A stretch of 64,000 nt of DNA from Phycicoccus sp. CSK15P-2 (GCF_016888005.1 NZ_JAFDVE010000021.1:19203-83202), one strand, 5' to 3'. Positions 8,655 to 18,034 are shown, counted from the first letter of the stretch. Notes: generated by a model from the sequence alone, not told the origin. Made by a program: numbers and translations.

Positions 8655-11489
8655 TCAGGCCTCCGGGCCGAACTCCTCCCACACCGCCTGGGCGTCGTCC
8701 GGGCGCCCGGCGCGGTCGAGTGCGCGGGCCAGGGCTCCCGCGGCCTCGACCCGCTCGGCGTGCAGGCCGGCCGACCGCAGGTCGGTCAACGCCGTGCGCA
8801 GCAGGGGCTCGGCCTCCGCGATCCGGTCGGCCTCCGCGAGCATGGCGGCCTCCTCGGCGCCGAGCACGGTCTCGTAGTGCCCACCGACGAGGGCTCGCGC
8901 GGCACGCATCCGGGCGACGGCGTCGTCGGTGCGGCCGGCACGGGCCAGCAGGTGACCGCCCTGCCGGAGCAGGTCCGGCTCGAGCTCTTCGGCGTCGAAC
9001 GCGTCACCGCGCCCGTCCGGGAGGGCGTCGGCGACGAGCTGGACCTCCTCGAGGACGGCGTCGAGCTCGACGAGACCGGCGTCGACGTCGTCCTGGCCGG
9101 CGACGAGCCCGGCGCGGTAGCGGAGCGCCGCCAGCAGGGCGTCGAGCGTGCCGCTGGAGCGGGTCTTGTCGATGGCGTCGTCGAAGTGCGCGCGCGCGGC
9201 CTCGGGGTCGTCGGCGTCCCAAGCGCTGGTGCCGGCCCGGACCTGGCTGTGGCCGGCCTCCTCGAGCCTCCCGGCCGCCTCGAAGGCGGCGGACGCGGTG
9301 GCGTACGCGGTGCGGGCCTGTGCCGGCGAGCCCACGGCCGAGAGGGCGTTGCCGAGCGCCCAGCCGGTGGGACCGACGAGGTCCGGCACGTTCTGCCGGA
9401 TGACCGGGAACGCGGCCTCGAGCAGCTCGGCGGCCTCGACCGGACGGCCGGTCTCGAGCCAGGAGAGCCCGAGCAGGCGCTGCCCCACGGCGAGGGCGAC
9501 CGGCTCGCGCATCGCGGTCGCGACGGCGACCGCGTCGGCCGCGCGGGGCTCGAGCCGGGGGTAGTCGCCCTGCTGGACGAGGAGGTCGCAGTAGGCGAAG
9601 AGGAGGGTCATCCGGGCGCCCTCGACGGCACCGGGTGACGCGAGGGCCTCCAGGTAGAGCGCATCGGCCTGCTCGTCGTCGCCCTCGATGCGGGCGAGCC
9701 GCGCACGCAGGTCGAGGATCCGGACCTGCAGTGCGGGCCGCTCCCCGGCCAGCGCAGCGGCCTCCTCGATCATGGCCGCGGCGCGGGCGGGGTCGGCCGC
9801 GAAGGCGACCGGGGAGGCGTCGAGCAGGCAGAGCGCCTGACGGGCGACCCCACCGGAGCGGCCGTACAGCGACGCGGCGTGGAGCAGCAGCTCGACCGCG
9901 TCGTCCGGCCCGGTGGTCAGGGCGTACCAGCGCAGGGCTGAGGCGGCTTCCGCGGTGTGGCCGTCCTCCTCGATGACGGTGTGCAGCGCGCGAGCGGCCG
10001 TCCGGGCGTGCGCGACCTCGGGGGACGACGGGCCGTGCGCGGCGAGTGCCTCGGTGACCTCGAGCGCGGCGAGGTCGGCCCTGGCCATCGTGGCCTCGAG
10101 GCCGTCGCCGCCACGGATGGCCTCGGACGCCGCGGCGTCCAGCCGTGCGCGGACCGCCTCGGGGTCACGCAGCAGGGGGCACGACGAGCGGTCGAGCACC
10201 GCCGCAGCGGCCCACTCCGCGGGGGTGCTGAGCATGCCGAGCACCTCCTCGCGCGAGCGGAGCCAGCCGCGCAGGGCCTTCTCGAGCGTGGGGTCGAGCT
10301 CGTGGCGCGCCTGCTGGACCCGGGCCGCGAGGTGGACGACCTCGTCGCCGCTGGTCGGCTGGGGCGCTCCGCGCTCCGGCCGAGGTTCGGTGCTCGGCAG
10401 GTGCGTCGGCGGCAGGGTCGGCTCCTCGGCGACGACGCCGTCGTCGAGCGCAGCCCCGACCGCGTCCCCGACCACGGACGTCCCGTTGCGGTCGTCGAAG
10501 CGTGCGGCGAGCTCCGCGCCCAGCGCCCGCAGCTCGTCCTCGACCTGCGCGGTGGGCCGGCCGTCGACCGTGTCAGGGGCCAGCCCCACCCGGCGTGCGT
10601 GTCCGAGCACCCACGCCGCGGTGGCCGCGAACCACATACGGTCGAACGCCGTGTGGAGCTCGTCGAGCCAGCCGAGGCGGGGGAGGAGGAGGTCGAGCGC
10701 ACGGTCGGTGTTGCCGAGACGGACGAGGACCCGCAGGCATCGGGCCGCGGTCGTCGCCTCCGCGGCGTCGTCCGCCACGAGCTGCCAGGACCGGCGGAAG
10801 GAGCCCGCGGCGCCGTCGAGGTCACCCTGTCCGGCGCGGATCTCGGCATCGTGGGACAGGCAGGTCTGCGGCTCCTCGCCGCACGAGAGCCGGCCGGCCA
10901 CGACGGGCGCGAGCAGGTCGAGGGCCCGCTGCGGGTCGGACCGGTGGGCGAGCAGCGCCTGCTCCCGGGCCTCACAGGCGAAGCAGTCGCTCTGCTCGTC
11001 GCGCGGCTCCTCGAGCCAGCGGGCCAGGGCCTCGTCCCGCCCGTCGTCGTCGCCGCGCGCGACCGCCAGCCAGGCCCTGGCGGCGTACGCCGGACGCAGG
11101 TGGAACCCGTCCTCGCCCAGCGCCGCGGCGAGGTCGTCGACGGTGGCCGCCCAGGCGTCGAGCGGGACCTCGGGCATCTTCTCGATCTTGTCCACGGCCC
11201 ACTTGAGCTTCCACAGCACCTCGTTGCGCTCGACCTGCTCCAGGCCCTTCCCCGGGGCCAGGGCGGCGCGCAGCCACGCGATGTGCGTGAGCATCACCGG
11301 GTCGTCGGGAACGTAGTACAGGGCGGTGACGATGTCCTGACGGGCCACGAACTCCTCGGCGAACGACCCGTGCTGCCGGGCGAGCCGCAGCGCCTCCTCG
11401 TGCGCCCGCACCTGCGCGGGGCCGTGCGGCAGCCGGTCGGCGGCGAGCGAGAGGTCCGCGAACTCGGGTGAGACCTGCTCCCACTGCAT
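8655..11489 (-). CDS. Large tetratricopeptide-repeat protein paired with HSP90-like ATPase
   Basis: A soluble 944-residue helical protein with many TPR-like pairs, for example AEEAAMLAEADRIAEAEPLL and VARMRAARALVGGHYETV near the C-terminus, and more degenerate repeats throughout. There is no signal peptide or membrane segment. A four-Cys patch (SDCFACEAREQ, then RLSCGEEPQTC about 35 residues on) may bind zinc; similar CxxC/C-QP patterns occur in actinobacterial TPR proteins. Its ATG overlaps the stop of the HSP90-family gene (ATGA), so the two are coupled and probably partners. Whether it acts as co-chaperone, substrate scaffold or regulator is unknown. Confidence 0.8.
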   Translation of the reverse strand: MQWEQVSPEFADLSLAADRLPHGPAQVRAHEEALRLARQHGSFAEEFVARQDIVTALYYVPDDPVMLTHIAWLRAALAPGKGLEQVERNEVLWKLKWAVDKIEKMPEVPLDAWAATVDDLAAALGEDGFHLRPAYAARAWLAVARGDDDGRDEALARWLEEPRDEQSDCFACEAREQALLAHRSDPQRALDLLAPVVAGRLSCGEEPQTCLSHDAEIRAGQGDLDGAAGSFRRSWQLVADDAAEATTAARCLRVLVRLGNTDRALDLLLPRLGWLDELHTAFDRMWFAATAAWVLGHARRVGLAPDTVDGRPTAQVEDELRALGAELAARFDDRNGTSVVGDAVGAALDDGVVAEEPTLPPTHLPSTEPRPERGAPQPTSGDEVVHLAARVQQARHELDPTLEKALRGWLRSREEVLGMLSTPAEWAAAAVLDRSSCPLLRDPEAVRARLDAAASEAIRGGDGLEATMARADLAALEVTEALAAHGPSSPEVAHARTAARALHTVIEEDGHTAEAASALRWYALTTGPDDAVELLLHAASLYGRSGGVARQALCLLDASPVAFAADPARAAAMIEEAAALAGERPALQVRILDLRARLARIEGDDEQADALYLEALASPGAVEGARMTLLFAYCDLLVQQGDYPRLEPRAADAVAVATAMREPVALAVGQRLLGLSWLETGRPVEAAELLEAAFPVIRQNVPDLVGPTGWALGNALSAVGSPAQARTAYATASAAFEAAGRLEEAGHSQVRAGTSAWDADDPEAARAHFDDAIDKTRSSGTLDALLAALRYRAGLVAGQDDVDAGLVELDAVLEEVQLVADALPDGRGDAFDAEELEPDLLRQGGHLLARAGRTDDAVARMRAARALVGGHYETVLGAEEAAMLAEADRIAEAEPLLRTALTDLRSAGLHAERVEAAGALARALDRAGRPDDAQAVWEEFGPEA

Positions 11490-13276
11490 CACAGGTCCCT
11501 CCCCGCGATGACGCGGTCGATGAGGGCGGGCAGCGCTCGGGCGACGAGAGCGCTGTCGAACGGCGTCTGCGGGTGTCGGCCGGCGAGCAGGGCCTGGGCG
11601 TACAGCGCCTCGACCGCCAGCCGCTGCAGCTCCGCGTCGCGGCTCTCGGCCAGCCGGCGGACCGAGTCGTTCCCGGCGTTGAGGACGAAGGACGGCCCGC
11701 TCGGGTGCGGTGAGGTCAGCGCCTCGAGGGCGACGGCCCAGGGGCCGTCGGCCGCATCGGCCACGGTGTGGCGGTCCCGTTCCCGGGTCGCGCTGTCGCC
11801 GACGAGGAGAACCGACTGCATCGACTCGGGTCGGAACCGTCGCACGACGGGCTCGGCGTCGGAGCGGGCGAGGACGCTGCGGGCGATGTCCAGCAGTGCC
11901 GCGAAGGCCGACTCGTCGTCGGCGTCGAGCCGCTCGACGTGGGCCGTCAGCTCCTCGGGTGGCATCCGCCGGGACTCGGCACCCGGGGTGACGGCGACGT
12001 AGCGCTCGACGATGGCGCTGTCGTAGGCGTACCCGGCGTTGAGCACGGGGACTCCCTGCGCGGTCGCCACCGTGGACACCTGCCGGTAGTGCTCGACACT
12101 GTCGACATAGGGGATGACCCGGTGCTGCGCCGCGAACTCGGCGAGGGTCATCGTCCCGAGCGTCGTCTCCCACGGCAGGACCGACGCCACGACGTCGAGC
12201 ATCGCGTCGTCGGTCGCGGCCATGGCCTTCGCCCCCAGGTGGTGCACCGCGAAGAAGCGGTCGGCGCGCTGGCGGTCAGTGGCGGCGATCCGGACCAGCC
12301 AGGTGCGCAGCTGCTCGCCGAGGTGGTCCCGGGTCGCCGCCAGGGAGTCGTCGTCGCGCAGCGACTCGCGGGACGCCGTGAGGTCGAGCCCGTCGACATC
12401 GACGACAGCCCGGACGAACGTGGCCCACGGTGGCAGGAGGTCGGGCTCCGCCTCGGAGACGAGCATCCGGCGCGCGTGGACCCGCGCCGTCGGACGGCCC
12501 GCGGACGCGCTGGGCAGGACGAAGGCGAGCCCCCGCAGACCGCTGGCGGGGTCGGCGAGCGCGACGACGTCGAGCGGGGTGAAGCCGAGCACCTGCTCGC
12601 ACCAGGCGGGCGTGCCGCGGAGGGCCGTGGGCCCTTCGCCCTCCCAGGGGAAGCGCTCACCCGCGACCGGGACCGGCCCGTCGGCGGTCTCCACGACGAG
12701 GTCGACCTCGAGGTGACGGGCGTAGGTGCGGGCCAGCCGCAGGACCGAGGCGGTGCGGAGCAGCTCGGCGGCACTGCCGCGCGGGGCGAGAGCGACGTCG
12801 GTGCCCCGCTCGTCCCGGCCGTGGGCCTCGAGGGTGTAGGCGCCGTCGTCCCGGCCCCGCCAGCGCAGGCCCTCACCGCTCCCGGCCGCGCGGGTCACCA
12901 CCTCGATCTCGTCGGTGACGAGGAAGCACGACAGCAGCCCGATGCCGAAGCGGCCGAGGAAGGACTCCCGAGCCATGCCCAGGGCGTCGCGCTTGGTGGA
13001 CGCGCCGATCGTCGCGAGCGCCGTGCGTACCCCGTGCTCGTCGAGCCCGACCCCGGTGTCGACGACGTGGAGACGGCCGTCCGGGGACACGTCGGCGGGC
13101 ACGATGCGGACCGCCCCGGGTGCCGTGGGGTCCTCCTCCCGGCGTGCAGCGATGGCGTCGACGGCGTTCTGGACGAGCTCTCTCAGGTACACCCGGGGGC
13201 TGGAGTACAGGTGATGGGACAGGAGGTCCACCACGCCCCTGAGGTCGACGTGGAAGCTCTGGTTCGCCCCGGTCAT
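11489..13276 (-). CDS. HSP90-family ATPase
   Basis: A 595-residue GHKL ATPase of the HSP90/HtpG family. The N-terminal domain shows the ATP-binding motifs: ELVQNAVDAI with the catalytic Glu and Mg-binding Asn (about residues 33-42), VVDTGVGLD (about residues 71-79), and LGRFGIGLLSCF forming the lid glycine motif. Middle and C-terminal domains follow, somewhat shorter than HtpG (about 620-650 residues) and diverged, as in the separate actinobacterial HSP90-family lineage. The C-terminus ends in DRVIAGRDL, with no MEEVD tail. Start ATG 13276 is the first codon before the conserved FHVDLRGVVDLL. Upstream partner of the TPR gene. Confidence 0.88.
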   Translation of the reverse strand: MTGANQSFHVDLRGVVDLLSHHLYSSPRVYLRELVQNAVDAIAARREEDPTAPGAVRIVPADVSPDGRLHVVDTGVGLDEHGVRTALATIGASTKRDALGMARESFLGRFGIGLLSCFLVTDEIEVVTRAAGSGEGLRWRGRDDGAYTLEAHGRDERGTDVALAPRGSAAELLRTASVLRLARTYARHLEVDLVVETADGPVPVAGERFPWEGEGPTALRGTPAWCEQVLGFTPLDVVALADPASGLRGLAFVLPSASAGRPTARVHARRMLVSEAEPDLLPPWATFVRAVVDVDGLDLTASRESLRDDDSLAATRDHLGEQLRTWLVRIAATDRQRADRFFAVHHLGAKAMAATDDAMLDVVASVLPWETTLGTMTLAEFAAQHRVIPYVDSVEHYRQVSTVATAQGVPVLNAGYAYDSAIVERYVAVTPGAESRRMPPEELTAHVERLDADDESAFAALLDIARSVLARSDAEPVVRRFRPESMQSVLLVGDSATRERDRHTVADAADGPWAVALEALTSPHPSGPSFVLNAGNDSVRRLAESRDAELQRLAVEALYAQALLAGRHPQTPFDSALVARALPALIDRVIAGRDL

Positions 13277-13357
13277 GCACCGATCGAACCAGACGGGCGG
13301 ACTCCGCCGTGGCCCAGGCTCGCCGGGTGGCACGATGACGCCACGGAGGAGGTGCCC

Positions 13358-15130
13358 ATGGCGCGGCGGGATGCCGAGGCGGCCGACGAGGCGGAGGAGT
13401 TCGCCGAGCTGGCCGCCGCCCACGGAGGGCCGGCGCTGCGGCTCGCCCTCCTCGTGACCCGCTCGCCGGCCGTGGCGGAGGGCGTCGTGCGTCACGCGCT
13501 GGTCGGGCTCGCAGGGCACTGGGGCGAGGCGCGGGAGAGCGGGCCGGCCCACTGGTTGCGGAGCGAGGTCGTGCGGCGAGCCGTCGCCGAGGCGCTGTCG
13601 GTACCCCCCGCGGACGGCGCGGAGGCCGGGGCGGCAGCCCCGGACCCGGACGACCCCGACGTCGCTGTCCGGATGACTCTCGACCGCCTCCCGCCCGAGC
13701 AGCGCGTGGTGCTCGGGCTGTCTCTGCTCGAGGACCGGACCGACCACGAGGTGGCAGCCGTGGTGGGTCGTCCGCTCGAGACCGTGCGCGCCGACCGGGT
13801 CACCGCGGCGGCGGCGATGACCGCGGCGCTGACGGCCGCGCTCGCCGCGGGACCCGAGGACCTCTCGGAGGCGGAGCTCCGCGACCGGCTGGAGAGCGCC
13901 GTGCCCGAGCCCGTCGCTCCGGGGCTCGTCCAGGAGGCGTGGGAGAGCGCGGTGACACGCCGCCGCACAGCCCGCAGACGGGTGGTCGTCGCGGGAGGGG
14001 CAGCGCTGGCCTGGGGAGCACTGACCTGGGTCCTGGCACGTGAGAGGCCGGGCGGCCCCCGTCCGGAGCCGAGCCACCGCCCATCCGACGGCCGGCTGTC
14101 CTCGGTGGCGCTGGCCGGCGCGACGGTGCATCTCGCGCCCGCACCGGAGGACGAGGTGGACCTCCCCGCCTACCCGGACGCCGCCTCCCTCGCGCTGCCC
14201 GCCCGGCTCGGACCCGGTACCGCACGGCCGCTGCCGATCCTGTCCCCGGCCGGCTCGCAGGCGTCGGTGCGGGCGGTCTACCTCGTCCGGGTGGGGGAGG
14301 ACCGCTACCAGCCGGCGCTCCTGCTCCCGCGGCAGTCGCCGCAGCCGCAGGTGGTCGCGATGGCTCCGCTCCGGCCCACCGAGGACCCGGCGGGGAACGT
14401 GTCGGTGGCGCTCGGGCCCCGGACCGTCGACGCCGACCGGCACCGTCTCGTCTTCGCGCAGCCCGGAGCCGTCGTGGTGCTCGAGGTGCGCTCGGCCCGT
14501 GCGCGACGCATCGCGGTGCCGGACGACGCGCTCTCCGAGGCCGGCTGGGCCACGGACGGACGCACCGTCATCGCCCGTAGCGCCCGGTCGGGCTGGCTCG
14601 TGGACAGCCGGACCGAGGACGTCCGGCGCGCCGGCAACCCGGTGAACCCGGGCTGGGCGGACATCCGGGTCACGTCCGGTGCCGCCTTCGTCCAGCGGTT
14701 CTCGGGCAGCGGCCGCCTCGTGGAGGTGCGCAGGATGGAAGGGCCGGCGTTCGACGCGTACGGGCCGTCGGTGTCGAACACCGAGGGCTGGGCCTGCTGC
14801 GCGGGGTTCTTCGCGTCCGCACCGGAGGTCCAGGGTCGCGGTCAGGGTCTGGTCGCGGTGCAGGGCGACCTGCGTCCGCTCCCGCGCATCCTCGCGGCCC
14901 CCGCGGCGGACGCGGTGCCGCCGGCGGCGTACCGCCCGCTGGCGTGGGGACCCCGGGACACCGTGCTGCTCGAGTCCCGGTCCACGGACCCGGCCGGCGG
15001 GGGGCCGGTGGTGCGGGTGCTCGCCTGGGACGTCATCGGCGGACGGATGGCGTTCGTGGCCGATGTCGACCCGCCGGCACCCGAGGGTGCCGCCTTCGAG
15101 CAGGGGTTCAGCGGAGCCTGGTCGCTCTGA
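13358..15130 (+). CDS. Membrane-anchored ECF-sigma-like protein with extracytoplasmic domain
   Basis: A 590-residue fusion. Residues ~25-85 resemble a weak sigma region 2 (RLALLVTRSPAVAEGVVRHA ... HWLRSEVVRRAV). Residues ~109-155 fit sigma region 4 with a helix-turn-helix (LPPEQRVVLGLSLLEDRTDH, then EVAAVVGRPLETVRADRV). A single hydrophobic helix VVVAGGAALAWGALTWVLA (about 209-227), preceded by RRRTARRR, would place the remaining ~360 residues outside; these are beta-rich and propeller-like. A strong GGAGG precedes ATG 13358. It diverges from the HSP90/TPR pair. Alternatively it is a degenerate sigma domain serving as a regulator or partner rather than a working sigma factor. Confidence 0.65.
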   Translation: MARRDAEAADEAEEFAELAAAHGGPALRLALLVTRSPAVAEGVVRHALVGLAGHWGEARESGPAHWLRSEVVRRAVAEALSVPPADGAEAGAAAPDPDDPDVAVRMTLDRLPPEQRVVLGLSLLEDRTDHEVAAVVGRPLETVRADRVTAAAAMTAALTAALAAGPEDLSEAELRDRLESAVPEPVAPGLVQEAWESAVTRRRTARRRVVVAGGAALAWGALTWVLARERPGGPRPEPSHRPSDGRLSSVALAGATVHLAPAPEDEVDLPAYPDAASLALPARLGPGTARPLPILSPAGSQASVRAVYLVRVGEDRYQPALLLPRQSPQPQVVAMAPLRPTEDPAGNVSVALGPRTVDADRHRLVFAQPGAVVVLEVRSARARRIAVPDDALSEAGWATDGRTVIARSARSGWLVDSRTEDVRRAGNPVNPGWADIRVTSGAAFVQRFSGSGRLVEVRRMEGPAFDAYGPSVSNTEGWACCAGFFASAPEVQGRGQGLVAVQGDLRPLPRILAAPAADAVPPAAYRPLAWGPRDTVLLESRSTDPAGGGPVVRVLAWDVIGGRMAFVADVDPPAPEGAAFEQGFSGAWSL

Positions 15131-15137
15131 GACGCCC

Positions 15138-15983
15138 TCAGCCCTCCCCGTCGCCGGTGGCGACCGGACGCCGGGGGTCCTCGATCCACTCGCTCCAGGA
15201 GCCCACGTACGGGACGGCCTCGACGCGGACGAGGTGCAGCGCGAGGGCCATCTGGGCCGCGGTGACGCCCGAGCCGCAGGACACCCCCACCGGCGTGTCG
15301 CGGTGCACCCCGGCCGTGGCCGCCCGGGCCCGTATCTCGTCCGGCGGGAGGAAGGTGCCGTCCTCGGCGAGCAGCTCGGTCATCGGCAGGTTCACCGAGC
15401 CCGGGATGTGCCCGGCGACGTGGTCGAGCGGCTCGACCTCGCCCCGGTAGCGCTCGGCTGCGCGGACGTCGAGCAGGACACCCGAGCGCGCCATGGCGGC
15501 GGCGCCGTCGGCGTCGAGCACCGGGACCGAGCCGGGTCGGACGCGGATGTCCCCGGGCTCCGGCGACGGCACCTCCGTCGTCACCGGGTGGCCGCCACGC
15601 ACCCACGCGTCGAGACCGCCGTCGAGCACGCGCACCTGCGGATGCCCCGCCCAGCGCAGGACCCACCAGGCCCGCGCCGCGGACAACGACGTGCGCTGGT
15701 CGTACACGACGACGTCGTCGTCCGCCGAGACTCCGCTGCGGCGCAGGGCATCCTCGAGTGTGGCCGGGTCCGGGAGCGGGTGGCGTCCGGCCCGGCCGGG
15801 CGGGCCCGCGAGGGCGGTGTCGAGGTCGAGGAAGGGCGCGCCCGGGACGTGGCCGGCGGCGTAGAGCTCGCGTCCGGGGGTGCCGGTGAGGGCGAACTGC
15901 ACGTCGAGGACGCGCACCTCGCCCCGGCCGGAGGCAGTGGCCAGCTCGTCGGCGGAGATGAGTGCGCGCACCCGGTCATCCAA
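15138..15983 (-). CDS. sseA: Thiosulfate/3-mercaptopyruvate sulfurtransferase
   Basis: Two tandem rhodanese domains in 281 residues. The N-terminal domain lacks the active Cys (VVVYDQRTSLSAARAWW at its loop position), while the C-terminal one has Cys236 in SCGSGVTAAQ. The CGSGVTA loop is closer to 3-mercaptopyruvate sulfurtransferases than to classical CRKGVTA rhodaneses. It transfers sulfane sulfur to thiols or cyanide in the cytosol. TTG 15983 has a GGGGGGA sequence at good distance; GTG 15971 is an alternative start. It is divergent from the hydrolase at 16025. Confidence 0.85.
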   Translation of the reverse strand: MDDRVRALISADELATASGRGEVRVLDVQFALTGTPGRELYAAGHVPGAPFLDLDTALAGPPGRAGRHPLPDPATLEDALRRSGVSADDDVVVYDQRTSLSAARAWWVLRWAGHPQVRVLDGGLDAWVRGGHPVTTEVPSPEPGDIRVRPGSVPVLDADGAAAMARSGVLLDVRAAERYRGEVEPLDHVAGHIPGSVNLPMTELLAEDGTFLPPDEIRARAATAGVHRDTPVGVSCGSGVTAAQMALALHLVRVEAVPYVGSWSEWIEDPRRPVATGDGEG

Positions 15984-16024
15984 CCACCGGTCCCCCCGGA
16001 CGTCCGGTGCGCGAGGATGGCGAG

Positions 16025-16756
16025 GTGCGCCGCGTCCGTCTCGTCCTCGTCCACGGGTCGCAGGTCAACCGTGCCGTCTGGACGCGGTACCCGGCCCTCC
16101 TCGGCCCGGACGTCGACGTCGTGACACCCGACCTGCCCGCCCACGGTGACCGGCGGGCCGAGACCTTCTCGTGGGACGCCGCGCTCGCCACCCTCGACGC
16201 GGCCGTCGGGCCGGACGACGGCACCCCGGTCGTCCTCGCGGGGCACAGCCTCGGGGGCTACGTCGTGCTCGCCTGGGCCGCCCGGAACCCGCACCGTCTG
16301 GCGGGCCTCGCGCTCATCGGGGCGTCCGGTGTGCCGGCCGGCCCGGGGGCGTCGGCTTACCGCACCCTGGCACGGGTGCAGCAGCGGCTCGGGGTCGACC
16401 GGATGTCGCGCGGGATGGACCGCGAGTTCGAGGCCCTGCTGCCGCCGGCCCTCGCGGCCGCGATCAAGGACCTCGGCTACGGGTTCGACGGCATCCCGGC
16501 GGCCTGGTCCTCGGTGATGCGCGAGTGCCGTCCCGAGATGCTCGCCGAGGTCACGGCACCGGTGCTCCTGCTCAACGGCCAGCTCGACCAGCTGCGCGTC
16601 GACGTCCGCCGGTTCCGCCGGGCGGCCCGGTCGGCGCCGTGGGTGCGGGTCGTCACCGTCCCCCGGGGCCTGCACGTCTTCCCGCTGACCCACCCGGCCG
16701 AGACCGCCGCGGCGCTGTGGGAGCTGATCGCCTGGGCCGGTCGCCGCGCCGGATGA
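16025..16756 (+). CDS. Alpha/beta hydrolase
   Basis: A 243-residue alpha/beta-hydrolase-fold enzyme. The oxyanion-hole strand VLVHGSQVNRAVW (residues 8-20), the nucleophile elbow GHSLGGYV with Ser75, and a late His in GLHVFPLTHP (about residue 219) complete the triad; the acid is probably in LLNGQLDQLRVDVRRF. No signal peptide, so cytosolic. Substrate unknown; related enzymes are esterases, lactonases or peptidases. GTG 16025 is placed at the first conserved strand (VRRVRLVLVHG); the upstream codons overlap the divergent sulfurtransferase promoter and are not conserved. Confidence 0.8.
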   Translation: MRRVRLVLVHGSQVNRAVWTRYPALLGPDVDVVTPDLPAHGDRRAETFSWDAALATLDAAVGPDDGTPVVLAGHSLGGYVVLAWAARNPHRLAGLALIGASGVPAGPGASAYRTLARVQQRLGVDRMSRGMDREFEALLPPALAAAIKDLGYGFDGIPAAWSSVMRECRPEMLAEVTAPVLLLNGQLDQLRVDVRRFRRAARSAPWVRVVTVPRGLHVFPLTHPAETAAALWELIAWAGRRAG

Positions 16757-16816
16757 GCACGACGCAGGGGCGGCGATTCGGGGATCCGGGGCGCCCGCGC
16801 GACAATGGGCGGCGCC

Positions 16817-18034
16817 ATGTCGCTCACAACCGCCACCCCGGTGCACACCCCGGTCCTGCCTCCGCTGCGGGTCGGGCGGCACGTCGTGGAGTCGCCGGTC
16901 GTGCTGGCACCGATGGCCGGCATCACGAACCGCGCCTTCCGCCGGCTGTGCCGCGAGTACGGCGCCGCGGGTCTCGAGGGCGGTGGGGCGTCCGGGGCGA
17001 CGAGCCTCTACGTCGCGGAGATGGTGACGTCGCGGGCGCTCGTCGAGCGGACCCCCGAGACGATGCGGCTCATCTCGCACGATCCGGGAGAGTCGCCGCG
17101 CTCGGTGCAGCTGTACTCCGTCGATCCCGTGACCGCCGGGCTCGCAGCGCGGATGCTCGTCACCGAGGACCGCGCCGACCACATCGACCTCAACTTCGGC
17201 TGCCCCGTGCCCAAGGTCACCCGTAAGGGCGGGGGAGCGGCCCTGCCGTGGAAGACCGACCTCTTCCGCGGCGTCGTGCGCGCGGTCGTCCGGGAGGCGT
17301 CCGTTCACGACGTCCCGGTCACGGTGAAGATGCGGGTCGGGATCGACGACGACCACGTGACATACCTCGACGCCGGGCGGATCGCGGAGGCCGAGGGCGC
17401 CGCCGCGGTCGCGCTGCACGGCCGCACCGCGGCCCAGGCGTACTCCGGGCAGGCCGACTGGGACGCCATCGCGCGGCTCAAGGAGGCCGTGACCAGCATC
17501 CCGGTCCTCGGCAACGGTGACATCTGGTCGGCGGAGGACGCCCTGGAGATGGTCCGGCGCACCGGCTGCGACGGCGTCGTCGTGGGGCGCGGATGCCTCG
17601 GCCGGCCGTGGCTGTTCACCGACCTCGCGGCCGCGTTCGCGGGGTCGGACGCGCGCGTACGGCCCGGGCTGCGCGAGGTCACCTCCGTGCTGCGCCGACA
17701 CGCCGAGTACCTCGTGGACTTCTACGACGGCGACGAGCAGCGCGGCTGCCGTGACATCCGCAAGCACATCGCCTGGTACCTCAAGGGTTTCCCGGCGGGG
17801 TCGACGGTGCGCAACCAGCTGGCCCTCGTCGACTCGCTCGAGGCGCTCGACCGGCTCATCGCCGGGATGGACCTCGACGCGCCGTGGCCGGGCGACCCGG
17901 CCGAGGGCCCGCGTGGCCGGGCGGGCTCTCCTCGGGTCGTCGCACTGCCCGAGAACTGGCTGCGTGGCCGCGATCTCGACGAGGCGCAGCGGGCACAGGT
18001 CGCCCAGGCCGAGCTGTCCGTCTCCGGCGGCTGA
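16817..18034 (+). CDS. dusB: tRNA dihydrouridine synthase DusB
   Basis: FMN-dependent enzyme reducing uridines in the tRNA D-loop, 405 residues. It has the TIM-barrel start VVLAPMAGITNRAFRRLC, the catalytic Cys in NFGCPVPKVTRKGGGAAL, the substrate-binding stretch VKMRVGIDDDH and the phosphate-binding GCDGVVVGRGCLGRPWLF. An insertion after the first helix (GLEGGGASGATSLYVAEM) is the actinobacterial form, not a defect. ATG 16817 is preferred over ATG 16805; a GACAAT hexamer at 16801-16806 could be its -10 with a very short leader. Confidence 0.93.
   Translation: MSLTTATPVHTPVLPPLRVGRHVVESPVVLAPMAGITNRAFRRLCREYGAAGLEGGGASGATSLYVAEMVTSRALVERTPETMRLISHDPGESPRSVQLYSVDPVTAGLAARMLVTEDRADHIDLNFGCPVPKVTRKGGGAALPWKTDLFRGVVRAVVREASVHDVPVTVKMRVGIDDDHVTYLDAGRIAEAEGAAAVALHGRTAAQAYSGQADWDAIARLKEAVTSIPVLGNGDIWSAEDALEMVRRTGCDGVVVGRGCLGRPWLFTDLAAAFAGSDARVRPGLREVTSVLRRHAEYLVDFYDGDEQRGCRDIRKHIAWYLKGFPAGSTVRNQLALVDSLEALDRLIAGMDLDAPWPGDPAEGPRGRAGSPRVVALPENWLRGRDLDEAQRAQVAQAELSVSGG

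Noticed and set aside
8655..14443. Very long antisense and extended frames over the TPR, HSP90 and sigma-like genes
   Set aside because: High GC gives few stop codons; the alternative translations are Arg/Pro/Gly/Ala-rich without family motifs and conflict with the clearly conserved frames.
16960..17020. Insertion in DusB after the first helix as a sign of gene fusion or damage
   Set aside because: Actinobacterial DusB proteins normally carry an insertion here.
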